A stretch of 64,000 bases of DNA, from the NCBI GenBank assembly GCA_015059925.1, contig SUZL01000002.1, positions 186,001 through 250,000 of the forward strand, in the 5' to 3' direction. Below, one piece after another: positions 28,455 to 36,773 of this stretch. A program made the position numbers and the translations under genes. Source of the stretch: Rikenellaceae bacterium (GTDB lineage Bacteria > Bacteroidota > Bacteroidia > Bacteroidales > Rikenellaceae). How positions within the stretch are numbered: position 1 is the first letter of the stretch; every line of letters begins with the position of its first letter. The notes beneath the pieces are model-generated. The model ran no database searches. It was not told where the DNA came from and worked only from the letters and a program-made list of their open reading frames with translations.

Positions 28455-28469
28455 GTTCATTTATTGAAC
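28455..28469. promoter_or_regulatory. Palindromic candidate operator (GTTCA-N5-TGAAC)
   Basis: A perfect 5-bp inverted repeat with a 5-bp AT spacer lies between the two divergent genes. It is just upstream of the terL-side -7 element and just downstream of the repressor start. A dimeric helix-turn-helix protein bound here could block both promoters; the neighbouring S24 repressor is the obvious candidate. Confidence 0.5.
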
Positions 28470-28516
28470 TTTGATACTGAAAAGTGCAAAAATTTAATAT
28501 AAAAATTTCCGATACT

Positions 28517-29194
28517 ATGACAACTGAAAGTAGAGTAAAACTGATACGCAAGGAGCTTAAATTAACGCAAGAACAACTTGCTCAACGACTTGGCATTGGA
28601 AAGGCGGCCCTCTCGATGATCGAAACGGGCAAATGCGGCCTCTCGACGCGAAACAAAAATATACTTGTTCAAGATTTGAACGTCAATCCCGATTGGCTGG
28701 AGAGCGGCGAGGGCCAGATGTTCAACGCCGAGCCCGAGTACACGTCGTTCCGCCTGCGCTCGGACAACTCGCTGCCGATGCAGAGCGTGCCGCTCTACTC
28801 GATCGAGGGTACGGCGGGACTGGTGCCGCTGTTCAACGATCAGGCATCGAACAAGCCCATCAACTTCATCCACATACCCAACCTGCCCAAATGCGACGGC
28901 GCGATCTACGTCTCGGGCGACTCGATGTATCCGCTGCTGAAGAGTGGCGACATTGTGCTATACAAGCAGCTGCACAACATCGAGGATATCTTCTGGGGTG
29001 ATATGTATCTGCTCTCGATCGACCTCGAGGGCGAAGAGTACATCGTGGTGAAGTATATCCAGAAATCGGATCGCAAGGGCTACGTCAAGCTCGTCAGCCA
29101 GAACCCACATCACGCCGATAAGGAGATAGAGATCAGCCGCATACGCGCCATCGCGTTGGTCAAGGCGAGCATCCGTATGAACTCGATAAGATAG
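28517..29194 (+). CDS. XRE/S24-family (LexA/CI-like) self-cleaving repressor
   Basis: 225 residues: an N-terminal helix-turn-helix (residues 5-62, LTQEQLAQRLGIGKAALSMIE) and a C-terminal S24 peptidase domain. The Ser/Lys dyad is present as Ser136 in SGDSMYPLLKSGD and Lys179 in YIVVKY. An Ala100-Gly101 bond lies 36 residues before the Ser, close to the 35 in E. coli LexA. It therefore looks competent for RecA-stimulated autocleavage, although this is inferred. The start at MTTESRVKL fits the promoter; 11 upstream codons are rejected. The likely targets are its own promoter and the divergent terL operon. Confidence 0.9.
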   Translation: MTTESRVKLIRKELKLTQEQLAQRLGIGKAALSMIETGKCGLSTRNKNILVQDLNVNPDWLESGEGQMFNAEPEYTSFRLRSDNSLPMQSVPLYSIEGTAGLVPLFNDQASNKPINFIHIPNLPKCDGAIYVSGDSMYPLLKSGDIVLYKQLHNIEDIFWGDMYLLSIDLEGEEYIVVKYIQKSDRKGYVKLVSQNPHHADKEIEISRIRAIALVKASIRMNSIR

Positions 29195-29206
29195 CCCCGC
29201 GCGATT

Positions 29207-30091
29207 ATGAAATCTGCTTCGATCTACCATCTGGCGGCGATCTTTACAGCCATCGTCTGGGGCTCGACATTCATCAGCTCGAAGATTCTGCTCAACTACG
29301 GACTCACGCCCGCCACGATTATGGCCATCCGCTTCATCATCGCCTACATCTGTATGCTCCCGTTCTGGCGCGGAGGCCTCTTCTGCAAGAGCCTAAAGGA
29401 TGAGCTGTTGATGGTGGTGCTGGGTATCACGGGCGGATCGCTCTATTTTCTGCTGGAGAACACCGCGCTGGTCTATACGCTGGCATCGAACGTGGCCATC
29501 ATCATTGCCGCCACGCCGCTGCTGACTACTCTGGCCGTTCACTTCATCAGCCGTCAGGAGAAGGCCGATAAGAGGCTCTACCTCTGCTCGTTGCTATCGC
29601 TCCTCGGCGTGGGGTTGGTGGTTTTTAACGGAGAATTTATCCTCAAGCTCAACCCGTTAGGCGACATACTGACGCTCGGTGCTGCGGTTATGTGGGTGAT
29701 TTACAGCATCGTGGTGCTGAAGGTCGGAGGACGCTACAACCCGCTGCTCATAACACGCAAGGTATTTTTCTACGGCGTGCTGACGCTGCTGCCCTACCTC
29801 ATCTATGAGGGACAGACGATCGACGTGGCCGTGATGAAGGAGCCGGCGGTGTATGGAAATCTGCTATTTTTAGGTGTGGTGGCTTCGCTGATATGCTACT
29901 GGCTGTGGAATATCGTACTCGAGAAGATCGGTGCGATACGCGCCACGAACTACCTATATATCAACCCAATCGTGGCGATGATTGCATCGTATTTCATCCT
30001 CGACGAGCGCATCACGCTGCTGGCTGTGGTGGGTACGATGCTGATTTTGGTGGGCGTATATCTGGCCGAAAGTAAAAAAAGTCGCCCGTAA
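29207..30091 (+). CDS. EamA/DMT-superfamily transporter
   Basis: A 294-residue inner-membrane protein with ten hydrophobic segments in two EamA repeats. The first begins HLAAIFTAIVWGSTFISSK and the second starts around NPLGDILTLGAAVMWVIYS near residue 150. These transporters usually export metabolites such as amino acids; the substrate is unknown. It begins 12 bp after the repressor stop, so it may be read from the repressor promoter, although a functional link is not evident. Confidence 0.88.
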   Translation: MKSASIYHLAAIFTAIVWGSTFISSKILLNYGLTPATIMAIRFIIAYICMLPFWRGGLFCKSLKDELLMVVLGITGGSLYFLLENTALVYTLASNVAIIIAATPLLTTLAVHFISRQEKADKRLYLCSLLSLLGVGLVVFNGEFILKLNPLGDILTLGAAVMWVIYSIVVLKVGGRYNPLLITRKVFFYGVLTLLPYLIYEGQTIDVAVMKEPAVYGNLLFLGVVASLICYWLWNIVLEKIGAIRATNYLYINPIVAMIASYFILDERITLLAVVGTMLILVGVYLAESKKSRP

Positions 30092-30116
30092 GAGGATAAC
30101 GAAACGATTTATGACA

Positions 30117-30125
30117 TATCTTTGC
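30117..30125 (+). promoter_or_regulatory. -7 promoter element of korAB
   Basis: TATCTTTGC matches TAnnTTTG, about 50 bp before the korA ATG. Confidence 0.62.
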
Positions 30126-30175
30126 CGTGTTTTTCATACCTTAATAAATAAGGAACTAAACAAATATAAGATATT

Positions 30176-32020
30176 ATGGAGAATCTAAATGCGAAAGAGG
30201 TTAAGGATATTGTGATCCGTTTCTCGGGCGACTCGGGCGACGGAATGCAGCTCACCGGAACACTCTTCTCGAACACGTCGGCACTCGAGGGCAACGGCAT
30301 CTCGACCTTCCCCGACTATCCCGCCGAGATTCGCGCACCGCAGGGTACGGTGGCAGGTGTATCGGGTTTTCAGGTACACATCGGCTCTAACAAGGTAACA
30401 AACCCGGGCGACTTCTGCGACGCTCTGGTGGCAATGAACCCCGCAGCGCTGAAGGCCAACCGCAAGTGGCTCAAGAAGGACGCTACGGTGATTATCGACG
30501 GCGATACCATCACCGAGGATAATCTCAAGAAGGCTGGCTTTGCGACACTCGATCCCATCGCCGAGCTGGGACTGGAGGGCTACAACGTGGTTGTACCCGA
30601 CATTACGACTATGACCAAAGCGGCGCTGGCCGATATGGGCTTGGACAATAAGTCGGTCGTAAAGTGCAAGAATATGTTTGCGCTGGGCATCTGTTTCTAC
30701 ATCTACAACCAGCCCGAGGATTACGCCAAGCGTTACATCGACCAAAAGTTCGCAAAGAAGAACCCCACCGTTGCCGAGGCCAACAAGCGCGCCATCGATG
30801 CGGGTTACAACTATGCAGCAAATACACATCAGTTCGCAAATACATACAAGGTAGCTTCGGCTCCGCTCGAGAAGGGCACATACCGCTCGATCAACGGTAA
30901 CGTAGCAACGGCGTGGGGCTTCATCGCAGCGAGCGAGAAGTCGGGTCTGCCCCTCTTCTGCGGCTCATACCCCATCACTCCCGCAACGGTTATTCTGGAG
31001 GAGCTGGCAAAGCATAAGAATCTGGGCGTTAAGACTGTACAGGCCGAGGACGAGATCGCAGGTATCTGCACCTCGATCGGCGCTGCCTACGCAGGTAACT
31101 TCGCCGTAACGACCACCTCTGGCCCGGGCCTCTCGCTCAAGAGCGAGGCTATGGGATTGGCCGTAATGGCCGAGCTGCCGCTCGTAATTGTCGATGTTCA
31201 GCGCGGAGGCCCCTCGACGGGACTTCCCACCAAGACCGAGCAGAGCGACCTGATGCAGGCACTCTATGGCCGCAACGGCGAGTGCCCCGTGGTGGTTATC
31301 GCAGCCTCATCGCCGAGCGACTGCTTCCACTACGCATTTATGGCATCGAAGATTGCAATGGAGCATATGACTCCCGTAATCCTGCTCACCGATGGTTTCA
31401 TCGCCAACGGCTCGGAGCCTTGGCGCATCCCCTCGATGGCCGACTATCCCGCCATCTGTCCCCCGATTGTTGATTCGGTGGCCGAGGGTGAGGAGTTCAA
31501 GCCCTATGCTCGTGGCGAGAATCTGGCTCGCGGCTGGGCATTCCCCGGCAAAGCCGGCTTGCAGCACCGCATCGGCGGTCTGGAGAAGGATCACCTGCGT
31601 GGCACGATCTCGTACGATCCTGCGAACCATCAGGAGATGACCCGCACGCGCGCTGCAAAGGTTGCGAAGGTTGCCGAGGAGTTGCCTACACCCGAGGTTA
31701 TGGGCGACAAGAATGCCGACCTGCTGGTTATCGGCTGGGGTGGCACGAAGGGCCACTTGGAGGCTGCCGTACGCGATCTGCAGGAGGAGGGCAAGAGCAT
31801 TGCACACCTCCATTTCAACTACCTCAATCCCCTGCCCGAGGGCGTGGAGGAGCTGCTCAAGGGCCACAAGCACATCCTCGTGTGTGAGCTCAACGAAGGA
31901 CAGTTCTCATCGTACCTGCGTCAGTCGTTCCAGCAATTCACATTCGAGCAGTACAACAAGACCGAGGGTCAGCCCTTCACTTTGGTGGAGCTGAAAGACA
32001 AATTTTATTCACTTCTTTAA
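30176..32020 (+). CDS. korA: 2-oxoacid:acceptor (ferredoxin) oxidoreductase, alpha subunit with fused gamma domain
   Basis: Part of a thiamine-diphosphate, iron-sulphur enzyme that converts a 2-oxoacid and CoA to acyl-CoA with reduced ferredoxin, typical of anaerobes. The 614-residue protein joins an N-terminal gamma domain (RFSGDSGDGMQLTG at residue 14) to the pyrimidine-binding alpha domain (GSYPITPATVILEELAKH near residue 262; TTSGPGLSLKSEAMGLA). The gamma-alpha fusion is usual for KorA. The partner korB starts 12 bp downstream. 2-Oxoglutarate is the likely substrate by family resemblance; other 2-oxoacids are possible. Confidence 0.9.
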   Translation: MENLNAKEVKDIVIRFSGDSGDGMQLTGTLFSNTSALEGNGISTFPDYPAEIRAPQGTVAGVSGFQVHIGSNKVTNPGDFCDALVAMNPAALKANRKWLKKDATVIIDGDTITEDNLKKAGFATLDPIAELGLEGYNVVVPDITTMTKAALADMGLDNKSVVKCKNMFALGICFYIYNQPEDYAKRYIDQKFAKKNPTVAEANKRAIDAGYNYAANTHQFANTYKVASAPLEKGTYRSINGNVATAWGFIAASEKSGLPLFCGSYPITPATVILEELAKHKNLGVKTVQAEDEIAGICTSIGAAYAGNFAVTTTSGPGLSLKSEAMGLAVMAELPLVIVDVQRGGPSTGLPTKTEQSDLMQALYGRNGECPVVVIAASSPSDCFHYAFMASKIAMEHMTPVILLTDGFIANGSEPWRIPSMADYPAICPPIVDSVAEGEEFKPYARGENLARGWAFPGKAGLQHRIGGLEKDHLRGTISYDPANHQEMTRTRAAKVAKVAEELPTPEVMGDKNADLLVIGWGGTKGHLEAAVRDLQEEGKSIAHLHFNYLNPLPEGVEELLKGHKHILVCELNEGQFSSYLRQSFQQFTFEQYNKTEGQPFTLVELKDKFYSLL

Positions 32021-32032
32021 GAGACTCGAGTT

Positions 32033-33064
32033 ATGGCAGAATATAAATACACACCGGCTGATTTCAAAAGCGATCAGATCGTAAAGTGGTGCCCCGGATG
32101 TGGCGACCACGCCATCCTGAATGCCGTACAGCGTGCTATGCCCGAGGTGGCTGATGCGCTGGATATTCCCCACAACAAGTTCACCTTCGTGTCGGGTATC
32201 GGCTGTTCATCGCGCTTTATCTACTATATGAAGACCTTCGGTTTCCACACCATTCACGGCCGTGCAAACGCTGTGGCCACGGGTATCAAGGTTGCCAATC
32301 CCGACCTCTCGGTATGGGTATGCTCTGGCGACGGCGACTCGCTCGCTATCGGTGGTAACCACTTCATCCACGCCATTCGTCGCAACATCGACCTGAATAT
32401 GATCCTCTTCAACAACGAGATCTACGGTCTGACGAAGGGACAGTACTCACCCACCACGAAGCTGGGCAAGATCACCAAGACCTCGCCCTACGGCACTATC
32501 GAGAAGCCTTTTACGCCGGGCGAGCTCGTCATCGGCGCCAAGGGTACGTTCTTTGCCCGCACGATCGATGCCGAGGTGATGCTGACGAAGGATTGCCTCG
32601 TGGCAGCCGCCAAGCATAAGGGTATGGCTGTTGTGGAGGCGCTGGTCAATTGCGTCATCTTCAACGACAAGACTCACGCCGCCTTCGCAGCCGACAAGGC
32701 TACCCGCACCGAGAACACCATCACGTTGCGTCACGGCGAGAAGATGCTCTTCGGCAAGGACAACCAGAAGGGATTGGTATTCGAGAATATGCGTCTGAAG
32801 GTTGTAACCATCGGCGAGGATGGCTACACGGCAGATGACATTCTCACGCACGATGCACACTGCGAGGATACCACGCTGCACTCGATGCTGGCCGCGATGA
32901 AGTGGCCCGAGTATCCTGTGGCTGTGGGTGTTATCCGCGATGTGAAGGATGATAACGTATATGATGCGAAGGTTACTCAGCAGCTCGAGCAGGTGAAGGC
33001 CTCATCGAAGATCAGCTGCGTTGATGATCTTCTCCGCTCAGGCGAGACGTGGGAGATCGAATAA
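32033..33064 (+). CDS. korB: 2-oxoacid:acceptor (ferredoxin) oxidoreductase, beta subunit
   Basis: The 343-residue beta subunit binds thiamine diphosphate and an iron-sulphur cluster. CPGCGDHAI near the N terminus and the later conserved Cys (GIGCSSRF) supply cluster ligands. The TPP motif is GDGDSLAIGGNHFIHAIRR (near residue 100), ending in NNEIYGLTKGQ. It is paired with korA in a two-gene unit closed by a strong terminator; no separate ferredoxin-like delta subunit is adjacent. Confidence 0.92.
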   Translation: MAEYKYTPADFKSDQIVKWCPGCGDHAILNAVQRAMPEVADALDIPHNKFTFVSGIGCSSRFIYYMKTFGFHTIHGRANAVATGIKVANPDLSVWVCSGDGDSLAIGGNHFIHAIRRNIDLNMILFNNEIYGLTKGQYSPTTKLGKITKTSPYGTIEKPFTPGELVIGAKGTFFARTIDAEVMLTKDCLVAAAKHKGMAVVEALVNCVIFNDKTHAAFAADKATRTENTITLRHGEKMLFGKDNQKGLVFENMRLKVVTIGEDGYTADDILTHDAHCEDTTLHSMLAAMKWPEYPVAVGVIRDVKDDNVYDAKVTQQLEQVKASSKISCVDDLLRSGETWEIE

Positions 33065-33085
33065 CCCCATCATAAAGGCATAAAA

Positions 33086-33120
33086 AAAAGGTTGTCGGCC
33101 CGAAGGCTGGCAACCTTTTC
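33086..33120. terminator. Bidirectional terminator between korB and the antiporter gene
   Basis: A 15-bp stem with two G-T wobbles (33086-33100 with 33105-33119) and a CGAA tetraloop has Ts on both strands, more on the minus strand. Confidence 0.9.
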
Positions 33121-33138
33121 TATTTACATATCGGCACT

Positions 33139-34629
33139 CTAACGAAGTGGCATAACCTCCTTTATGCCCAGCTGATCGTACATCTGCTGCAACTCCTGCT
33201 CATCACGATCCGAGACAACAAGCAGACGATCGCCAACGGCAAGCTCCGTATTACCGCGCGGAACAAAGTAGTTGTTTGCGCGCGAAATCATCACAACGAG
33301 CGTATTGTCGGCAATATCTATATCGCGCAACGTGCAGCCCTTGCGAAGCATCGAGTCGGTAACGACAATCTCCGAGAAGTTACTCTTGATCGAGTCGGGA
33401 ATACCCACCTTAAAGAGCGGCTCCTTCTCCTCGTAAGCCAGTCCGAGCCAGTTGGCCATAGCACTGACCGTCGTGCCCTGCAACGTAAGCGAAAAGAGCG
33501 TACAGACAAAGACCACATTGAAGATGAGTCGGCCATCGCCCACGCCCTCCAGAATGGGATACGTCGCAAAAATAATAGGCACAGCACCGCGCAATCCCAC
33601 CCACGAGACGTACATACGCGCCTTGGTCGAGAAGCGGCGGAATGGTGCAAGCGAGAGCAGTACCGCCACGGGACGCGCCACAAGGATCATAAATGCACCT
33701 ACGGCACAGCTCAGCAGCAGCACATCCGGATCGAGCAGCTCGCGCGTATTGACCAAAAGACCAATGACAAGGAACATTACGATCTGCGCCAGCCAAGTGA
33801 ATCCGTCGAAGAAGGTAACCAGATTGCCTCGATGGGCAAGCTTATGGTTACCAACCACAAGGCCTGTGATATATACGGCCAAATAGCCGTTACCCCACAC
33901 CAGCGTGGTGAACGAGAACGAGAAGAACACAAACGCCAACAGCAGCACCGAGTAGAGCGACTGATTACCCTTGATGTCGATACGGTTGATGGTAAAGACC
34001 GCCAAACGGCCGATACCGTAACCCAAAGCACAACCCACCAACATCTGCACAACGAATCGTATCACACTCTCTGTAACGCTGACACTACCCTCCGTAGAGG
34101 TTACAACACCCAGCATCACCAGCACAAGCATATATGCCATTGGGTCGTTACTACCACTCTCAAGCTCCAGCAGCGGGCGCAGGTTTTGCCTTAGGCCCTG
34201 CTTCTTGGTACGAAGGATAGAGAATACCGACGCCGAATCGGTAGAGGCCATTGTAGAGGCCAGCAGAAGAGCCACGGGAAGAGATAGAGCCAAGCCCACC
34301 CACGACGAGAAGAAGTAGATAAACACACCGCACAACACGGCCGTGATGGCCACTCCGACGGTCGCAAGCATAATGCCCGGCCCGAGAATAGGTTTTATTT
34401 CGGAGAATTTGGTATCCATACCTCCCGAGAATAGGATGATACACAGTGCCAACATACCGATGAACTGTGTAAGCTCAAAGGACTGGAAGTCAATGATATT
34501 CAAACCAAAGAACATACCCACTCCCAAAAAGAGCAGTAAGGCAGGAGCACCAAAACGATAGGCCACCTTTCCGGCCACTACGGCCACAAAAAGCAGCATC
34601 GCCCAAACCAACAAAATATTCTCACTCAT
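33139..34629 (-). CDS. K+/H+ antiporter, CPA1 type with TrkA-C domain
   Basis: 496 residues: about 12 membrane helices (1-390) of the cation/proton antiporter-1 fold, then a cytosolic TrkA-C (RCK_C) domain from about residue 420 (VVTDSMLRKGCTLRDIDIA). Conserved segments include TDSASVFSILR and ELESGSNDPMAYMLV, where acidic residues carry the ions. The C-terminal regulatory domain resembles the NhaP2/CvrA potassium/proton antiporters, so K+ export is likely. A 69-bp gap separates it from the downstream-lying membrane gene on the same strand. Confidence 0.88.
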   Translation of the reverse strand: MSENILLVWAMLLFVAVVAGKVAYRFGAPALLLFLGVGMFFGLNIIDFQSFELTQFIGMLALCIILFSGGMDTKFSEIKPILGPGIMLATVGVAITAVLCGVFIYFFSSWVGLALSLPVALLLASTMASTDSASVFSILRTKKQGLRQNLRPLLELESGSNDPMAYMLVLVMLGVVTSTEGSVSVTESVIRFVVQMLVGCALGYGIGRLAVFTINRIDIKGNQSLYSVLLLAFVFFSFSFTTLVWGNGYLAVYITGLVVGNHKLAHRGNLVTFFDGFTWLAQIVMFLVIGLLVNTRELLDPDVLLLSCAVGAFMILVARPVAVLLSLAPFRRFSTKARMYVSWVGLRGAVPIIFATYPILEGVGDGRLIFNVVFVCTLFSLTLQGTTVSAMANWLGLAYEEKEPLFKVGIPDSIKSNFSEIVVTDSMLRKGCTLRDIDIADNTLVVMISRANNYFVPRGNTELAVGDRLLVVSDRDEQELQQMYDQLGIKEVMPLR

Positions 34630-34698
34630 ACTATAATAATAAAACCGATAACTATAACCTAAAACTTACTTTTTCACCGCGGCTCTCAGCCAAGCCTG

Positions 34699-35202
34699 TT
34701 ACTTATCTGTTACCTTCAGTTCGCTAACAGCTCTAAGCTCAAGCTCGAAATATTCAAACACCTGAGCCGCACAAAAACCACTCCGAGGCGATGAGTACAT
34801 CACAACCGTTACGGCCGAGACACCATCCTCGGGTAGCGAGCGCAAGGTAGTAAAATCTCCTCGATTAACCAAATCTCGAAGTTGCGCACTCTTCTCCTTA
34901 TTGAACTTTAGCTCCTTGCATTGAAGATAACATCCATCTGCGGCGTGGTAGGGAGTGCCTGCGCTGCCCGTTAGTCTGAGCGCCAGCATCACAGCACCAA
35001 CCACAGCCGCTACGGCTCCGAAGAGCACCAAAGCCGACTTGAGATTCATCATCTCGGCCGAGGCTTCGATCTGACTGTTGATGACCAATATAGCCACGCC
35101 CGCCGCCAACAGCAACGCAGGCACGGCAATGGGTTTGCGACGCTTGACAACAACGCCACCCGGCAAGGCATACAAGGCCTCGCACATATCATATTTAGAC
35201 AT
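34699..35202 (-). CDS. Hypothetical membrane protein with a structured leader
   Basis: 167 residues: a short cytoplasmic N terminus, two membrane helices (about 26-44 and 57-77) and a soluble C-terminal domain (about 85-167) containing YLQCKELKFNKEKSAQLRDL. I do not recognise a family. It lies 69 bp upstream of the antiporter gene on the same strand and might be cotranscribed. It is preceded by a hairpin-rich leader of about 135 nt and a -7 motif, suggesting post-transcriptional control. Confidence 0.65.
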   Translation of the reverse strand: MSKYDMCEALYALPGGVVVKRRKPIAVPALLLAAGVAILVINSQIEASAEMMNLKSALVLFGAVAAVVGAVMLALRLTGSAGTPYHAADGCYLQCKELKFNKEKSAQLRDLVNRGDFTTLRSLPEDGVSAVTVVMYSSPRSGFCAAQVFEYFELELRAVSELKVTDK

Positions 35203-35344
35203 AAATTCTTATTTTAGCGAATAGACTTTTTCGGGGCTCGGCCCCACGAAGCCGATGGCTCCGCCAAGGGCATAACGCCGCCCTTATGCGTTGCATCGTC
35301 CGAAAGCCTCCTCTTCGCAGGAGGCCTTCGGCGTGCATTTTTCC
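35203..35344 (-). ncRNA. Hairpin-rich 5' leader of the membrane-protein gene
   Basis: Read on the minus strand there are three helices in 110 nt: a 13-bp stem with one mismatch (35299-35311 with 35319-35331), a GCATAA/TTATGC stem around 35270-35289, and GGGGC-CGA-GCCCC at 35233-35245. The stretch lies between a good -7 motif and the ATG at 35202. It could be a cis-regulatory RNA; a degenerate REP-like repeat is an alternative. I do not recognise a known riboswitch. Confidence 0.4.
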
Positions 35345-35352
35345 CAAATTTA
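35345..35352 (-). promoter_or_regulatory. -7 promoter element upstream of the structured leader
   Basis: The minus strand reads TAAATTTG; transcription would begin near 35338, just before the first large hairpin. Confidence 0.5.
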
Positions 35353-35420
35353 CATACGTTGTCACCCGCACGAACGTCTTGGACATCCGCAGGGTGCAAT
35401 TCCGATAGAGTGATTATCCG

Positions 35421-35804
35421 CTAAATACGAAGTCGGCACAGGGCGTAGAGATAGTATCCCACGCGGAGCGACGACCGATAATGATTGTATTCAAAGATTT
35501 GTGTCAAGTGTCCCGCACGACGCTCAGAAGGGATGTGTGGGGTAATTCTGATCGAGAGGTGTGTTCGATGGCGCTGCTGAACGGATTGCTGCGTAGAGTT
35601 TGTCAGCGTAGTTATAGTTCGAGGCGAACGCCAAAGGTCGTTATTATACTCCTTTGCACACAAGAGCTCACGCTCATAGCCCGTCTCCAATCGCTCCTCG
35701 CGGGGCTCGTTTGACGCAGAGGCATAGGCCATCGGCTCATCGACAAATGCCGAGAGCAGAAGCAGCAATGTAGCCAAGAGCGATATGTAACAAAGACGAC
35801 GCAT
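35421..35804 (-). CDS. Small secreted orphan protein
   Basis: 127 residues beginning with a convincing signal peptide (RRLCYISLLATLLLLLSAF). The rest is polar and rich in Arg, Thr and Ser without recognisable domains, and the C-terminal half looks unusual for a folded protein. It starts one base after the TonB-like stop codon, which supports real, coupled translation. It may be a lineage-specific exported protein or a gene whose 3' part has drifted out of frame. Confidence 0.5.
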   Translation of the reverse strand: MRRLCYISLLATLLLLLSAFVDEPMAYASASNEPREERLETGYERELLCAKEYNNDLWRSPRTITTLTNSTQQSVQQRHRTHLSIRITPHIPSERRAGHLTQIFEYNHYRSSLRVGYYLYALCRLRI

Positions 35805-35805
35805 C

Positions 35806-36642
35806 TTACTGAGGTATAAACGTATATGTTATTGTTCCGCTATGGCGGGCGGGAGCCGTCGAGTCGATATTAAAGAGCGACGCTCGCGCAGCCTTCAGCG
35901 CCTCCTCGCGCATACGCTCATCGCCACCCGATGTTACGCGTGCCGAGATCACCTCGCCACCCTGATTGAGCACAACGGCAACGACCACCTGACCGCCCGT
36001 GTCGTGCTTGTAGGCAGGGATTATCAGCTCGCGCTTGGTACGCACGGGATTCTCGAACGAGTAACGAACCGTAACGCCACCCTTATACTTGGCATCCTGC
36101 TGCTCGCGCGGCTTGCTCTCCTCGCCCGACGAGCGGTCGGCATCGAGGATCGACTGCGCCTCGGCCAATCCCGCCTCGTAGGCTGCGCGATTGGCGGCCA
36201 TACCTGCCGCGATGTCGGCTGCCGACTCGTTGATCTCCGAAGTGTTCGTGCCACGATCGTCGCGCAGATTCTCGTTCAGCAGCGCATCGTTGGATTGAAG
36301 GTTTCTCACCGCCGCCCAATCGATCTGGGACTGCTCCTTGAGCTCAATCTCGCGCTCCAGACGCTCCTTCTCGGCCTCCAACTCGGCCAGAGTCTTGAGA
36401 TCGACGTAGATACCCTGCATATGGGGCTTCGAGCCGATGACAATCTTCGAGGCAAAGAAGAGGATTCCCATCAACAGATAGACAATGACCATTACGCTGA
36501 GTCCGATGCGATGGTCGTATGCCCACTCACCCGCATCCTGCTTCCTGTTGTCAAACGGCAGGCGCAGGCGCTGACGCCGAGGCGGATGCTGCGGCGCGGG
36601 TTTTGGTTCTGAAATGGGTATATTTGGTTCGTTATTTAGCAT
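35806..36642 (-). CDS. TonB-like protein with internal coiled coil
   Basis: 278 residues: a Pro/Arg-rich cytoplasmic N terminus (about 45 residues), one membrane helix (about 50-70), a charged coiled-coil segment (about 82-105, LAELEAEKERLEREIELKE), a polar linker and a C-terminal TonB-type domain (GGQVVVAVVLNQGGEVISARV, ending SGTITYTFIPQ). It is probably an energy transducer working with ExbBD from elsewhere, perhaps for a special receptor. The long cytoplasmic tail and coiled coil differ from the canonical tonB at 17317-17997. Confidence 0.75.
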   Translation of the reverse strand: MLNNEPNIPISEPKPAPQHPPRRQRLRLPFDNRKQDAGEWAYDHRIGLSVMVIVYLLMGILFFASKIVIGSKPHMQGIYVDLKTLAELEAEKERLEREIELKEQSQIDWAAVRNLQSNDALLNENLRDDRGTNTSEINESAADIAAGMAANRAAYEAGLAEAQSILDADRSSGEESKPREQQDAKYKGGVTVRYSFENPVRTKRELIIPAYKHDTGGQVVVAVVLNQGGEVISARVTSGGDERMREEALKAARASLFNIDSTAPARHSGTITYTFIPQ

Positions 36643-36672
36643 ATATATAAGTCTTAACGCATAAAACTATGG

Positions 36673-36680
36673 CAAAAGTA
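36673..36680 (-). promoter_or_regulatory. -7 promoter element of the TonB-like gene
   Basis: The minus strand reads TACTTTTG; the predicted start near 36666 gives a leader of about 25 nt. Confidence 0.55.
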
Positions 36681-36702
36681 CATTTTTTTTGCGTAATTTT
36701 CG

Positions 36703-36710
36703 TATATTTG
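36703..36710 (+). promoter_or_regulatory. -7 promoter element of lpxC/fabZ-lpxA
   Basis: TATATTTG, 64 bp before the ATG, divergent from the TonB-like gene promoter. Confidence 0.6.
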
Positions 36711-36773
36711 CGCGCATTATTATCAGTCGCAGATAATAGTTACTTGTAAAACAACCAAATAACAAGACAAAAT

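Noticed and set aside
26664..30091. Complete prophage
   Set aside because: There is no integrase, portal, capsid, tail or lysis gene and no visible att repeats; the neighbours are metabolic genes.
35195..35399. Short open frames in the structured leader before 35202
   Set aside because: They run through hairpins and the promoter motif and look non-protein-like.
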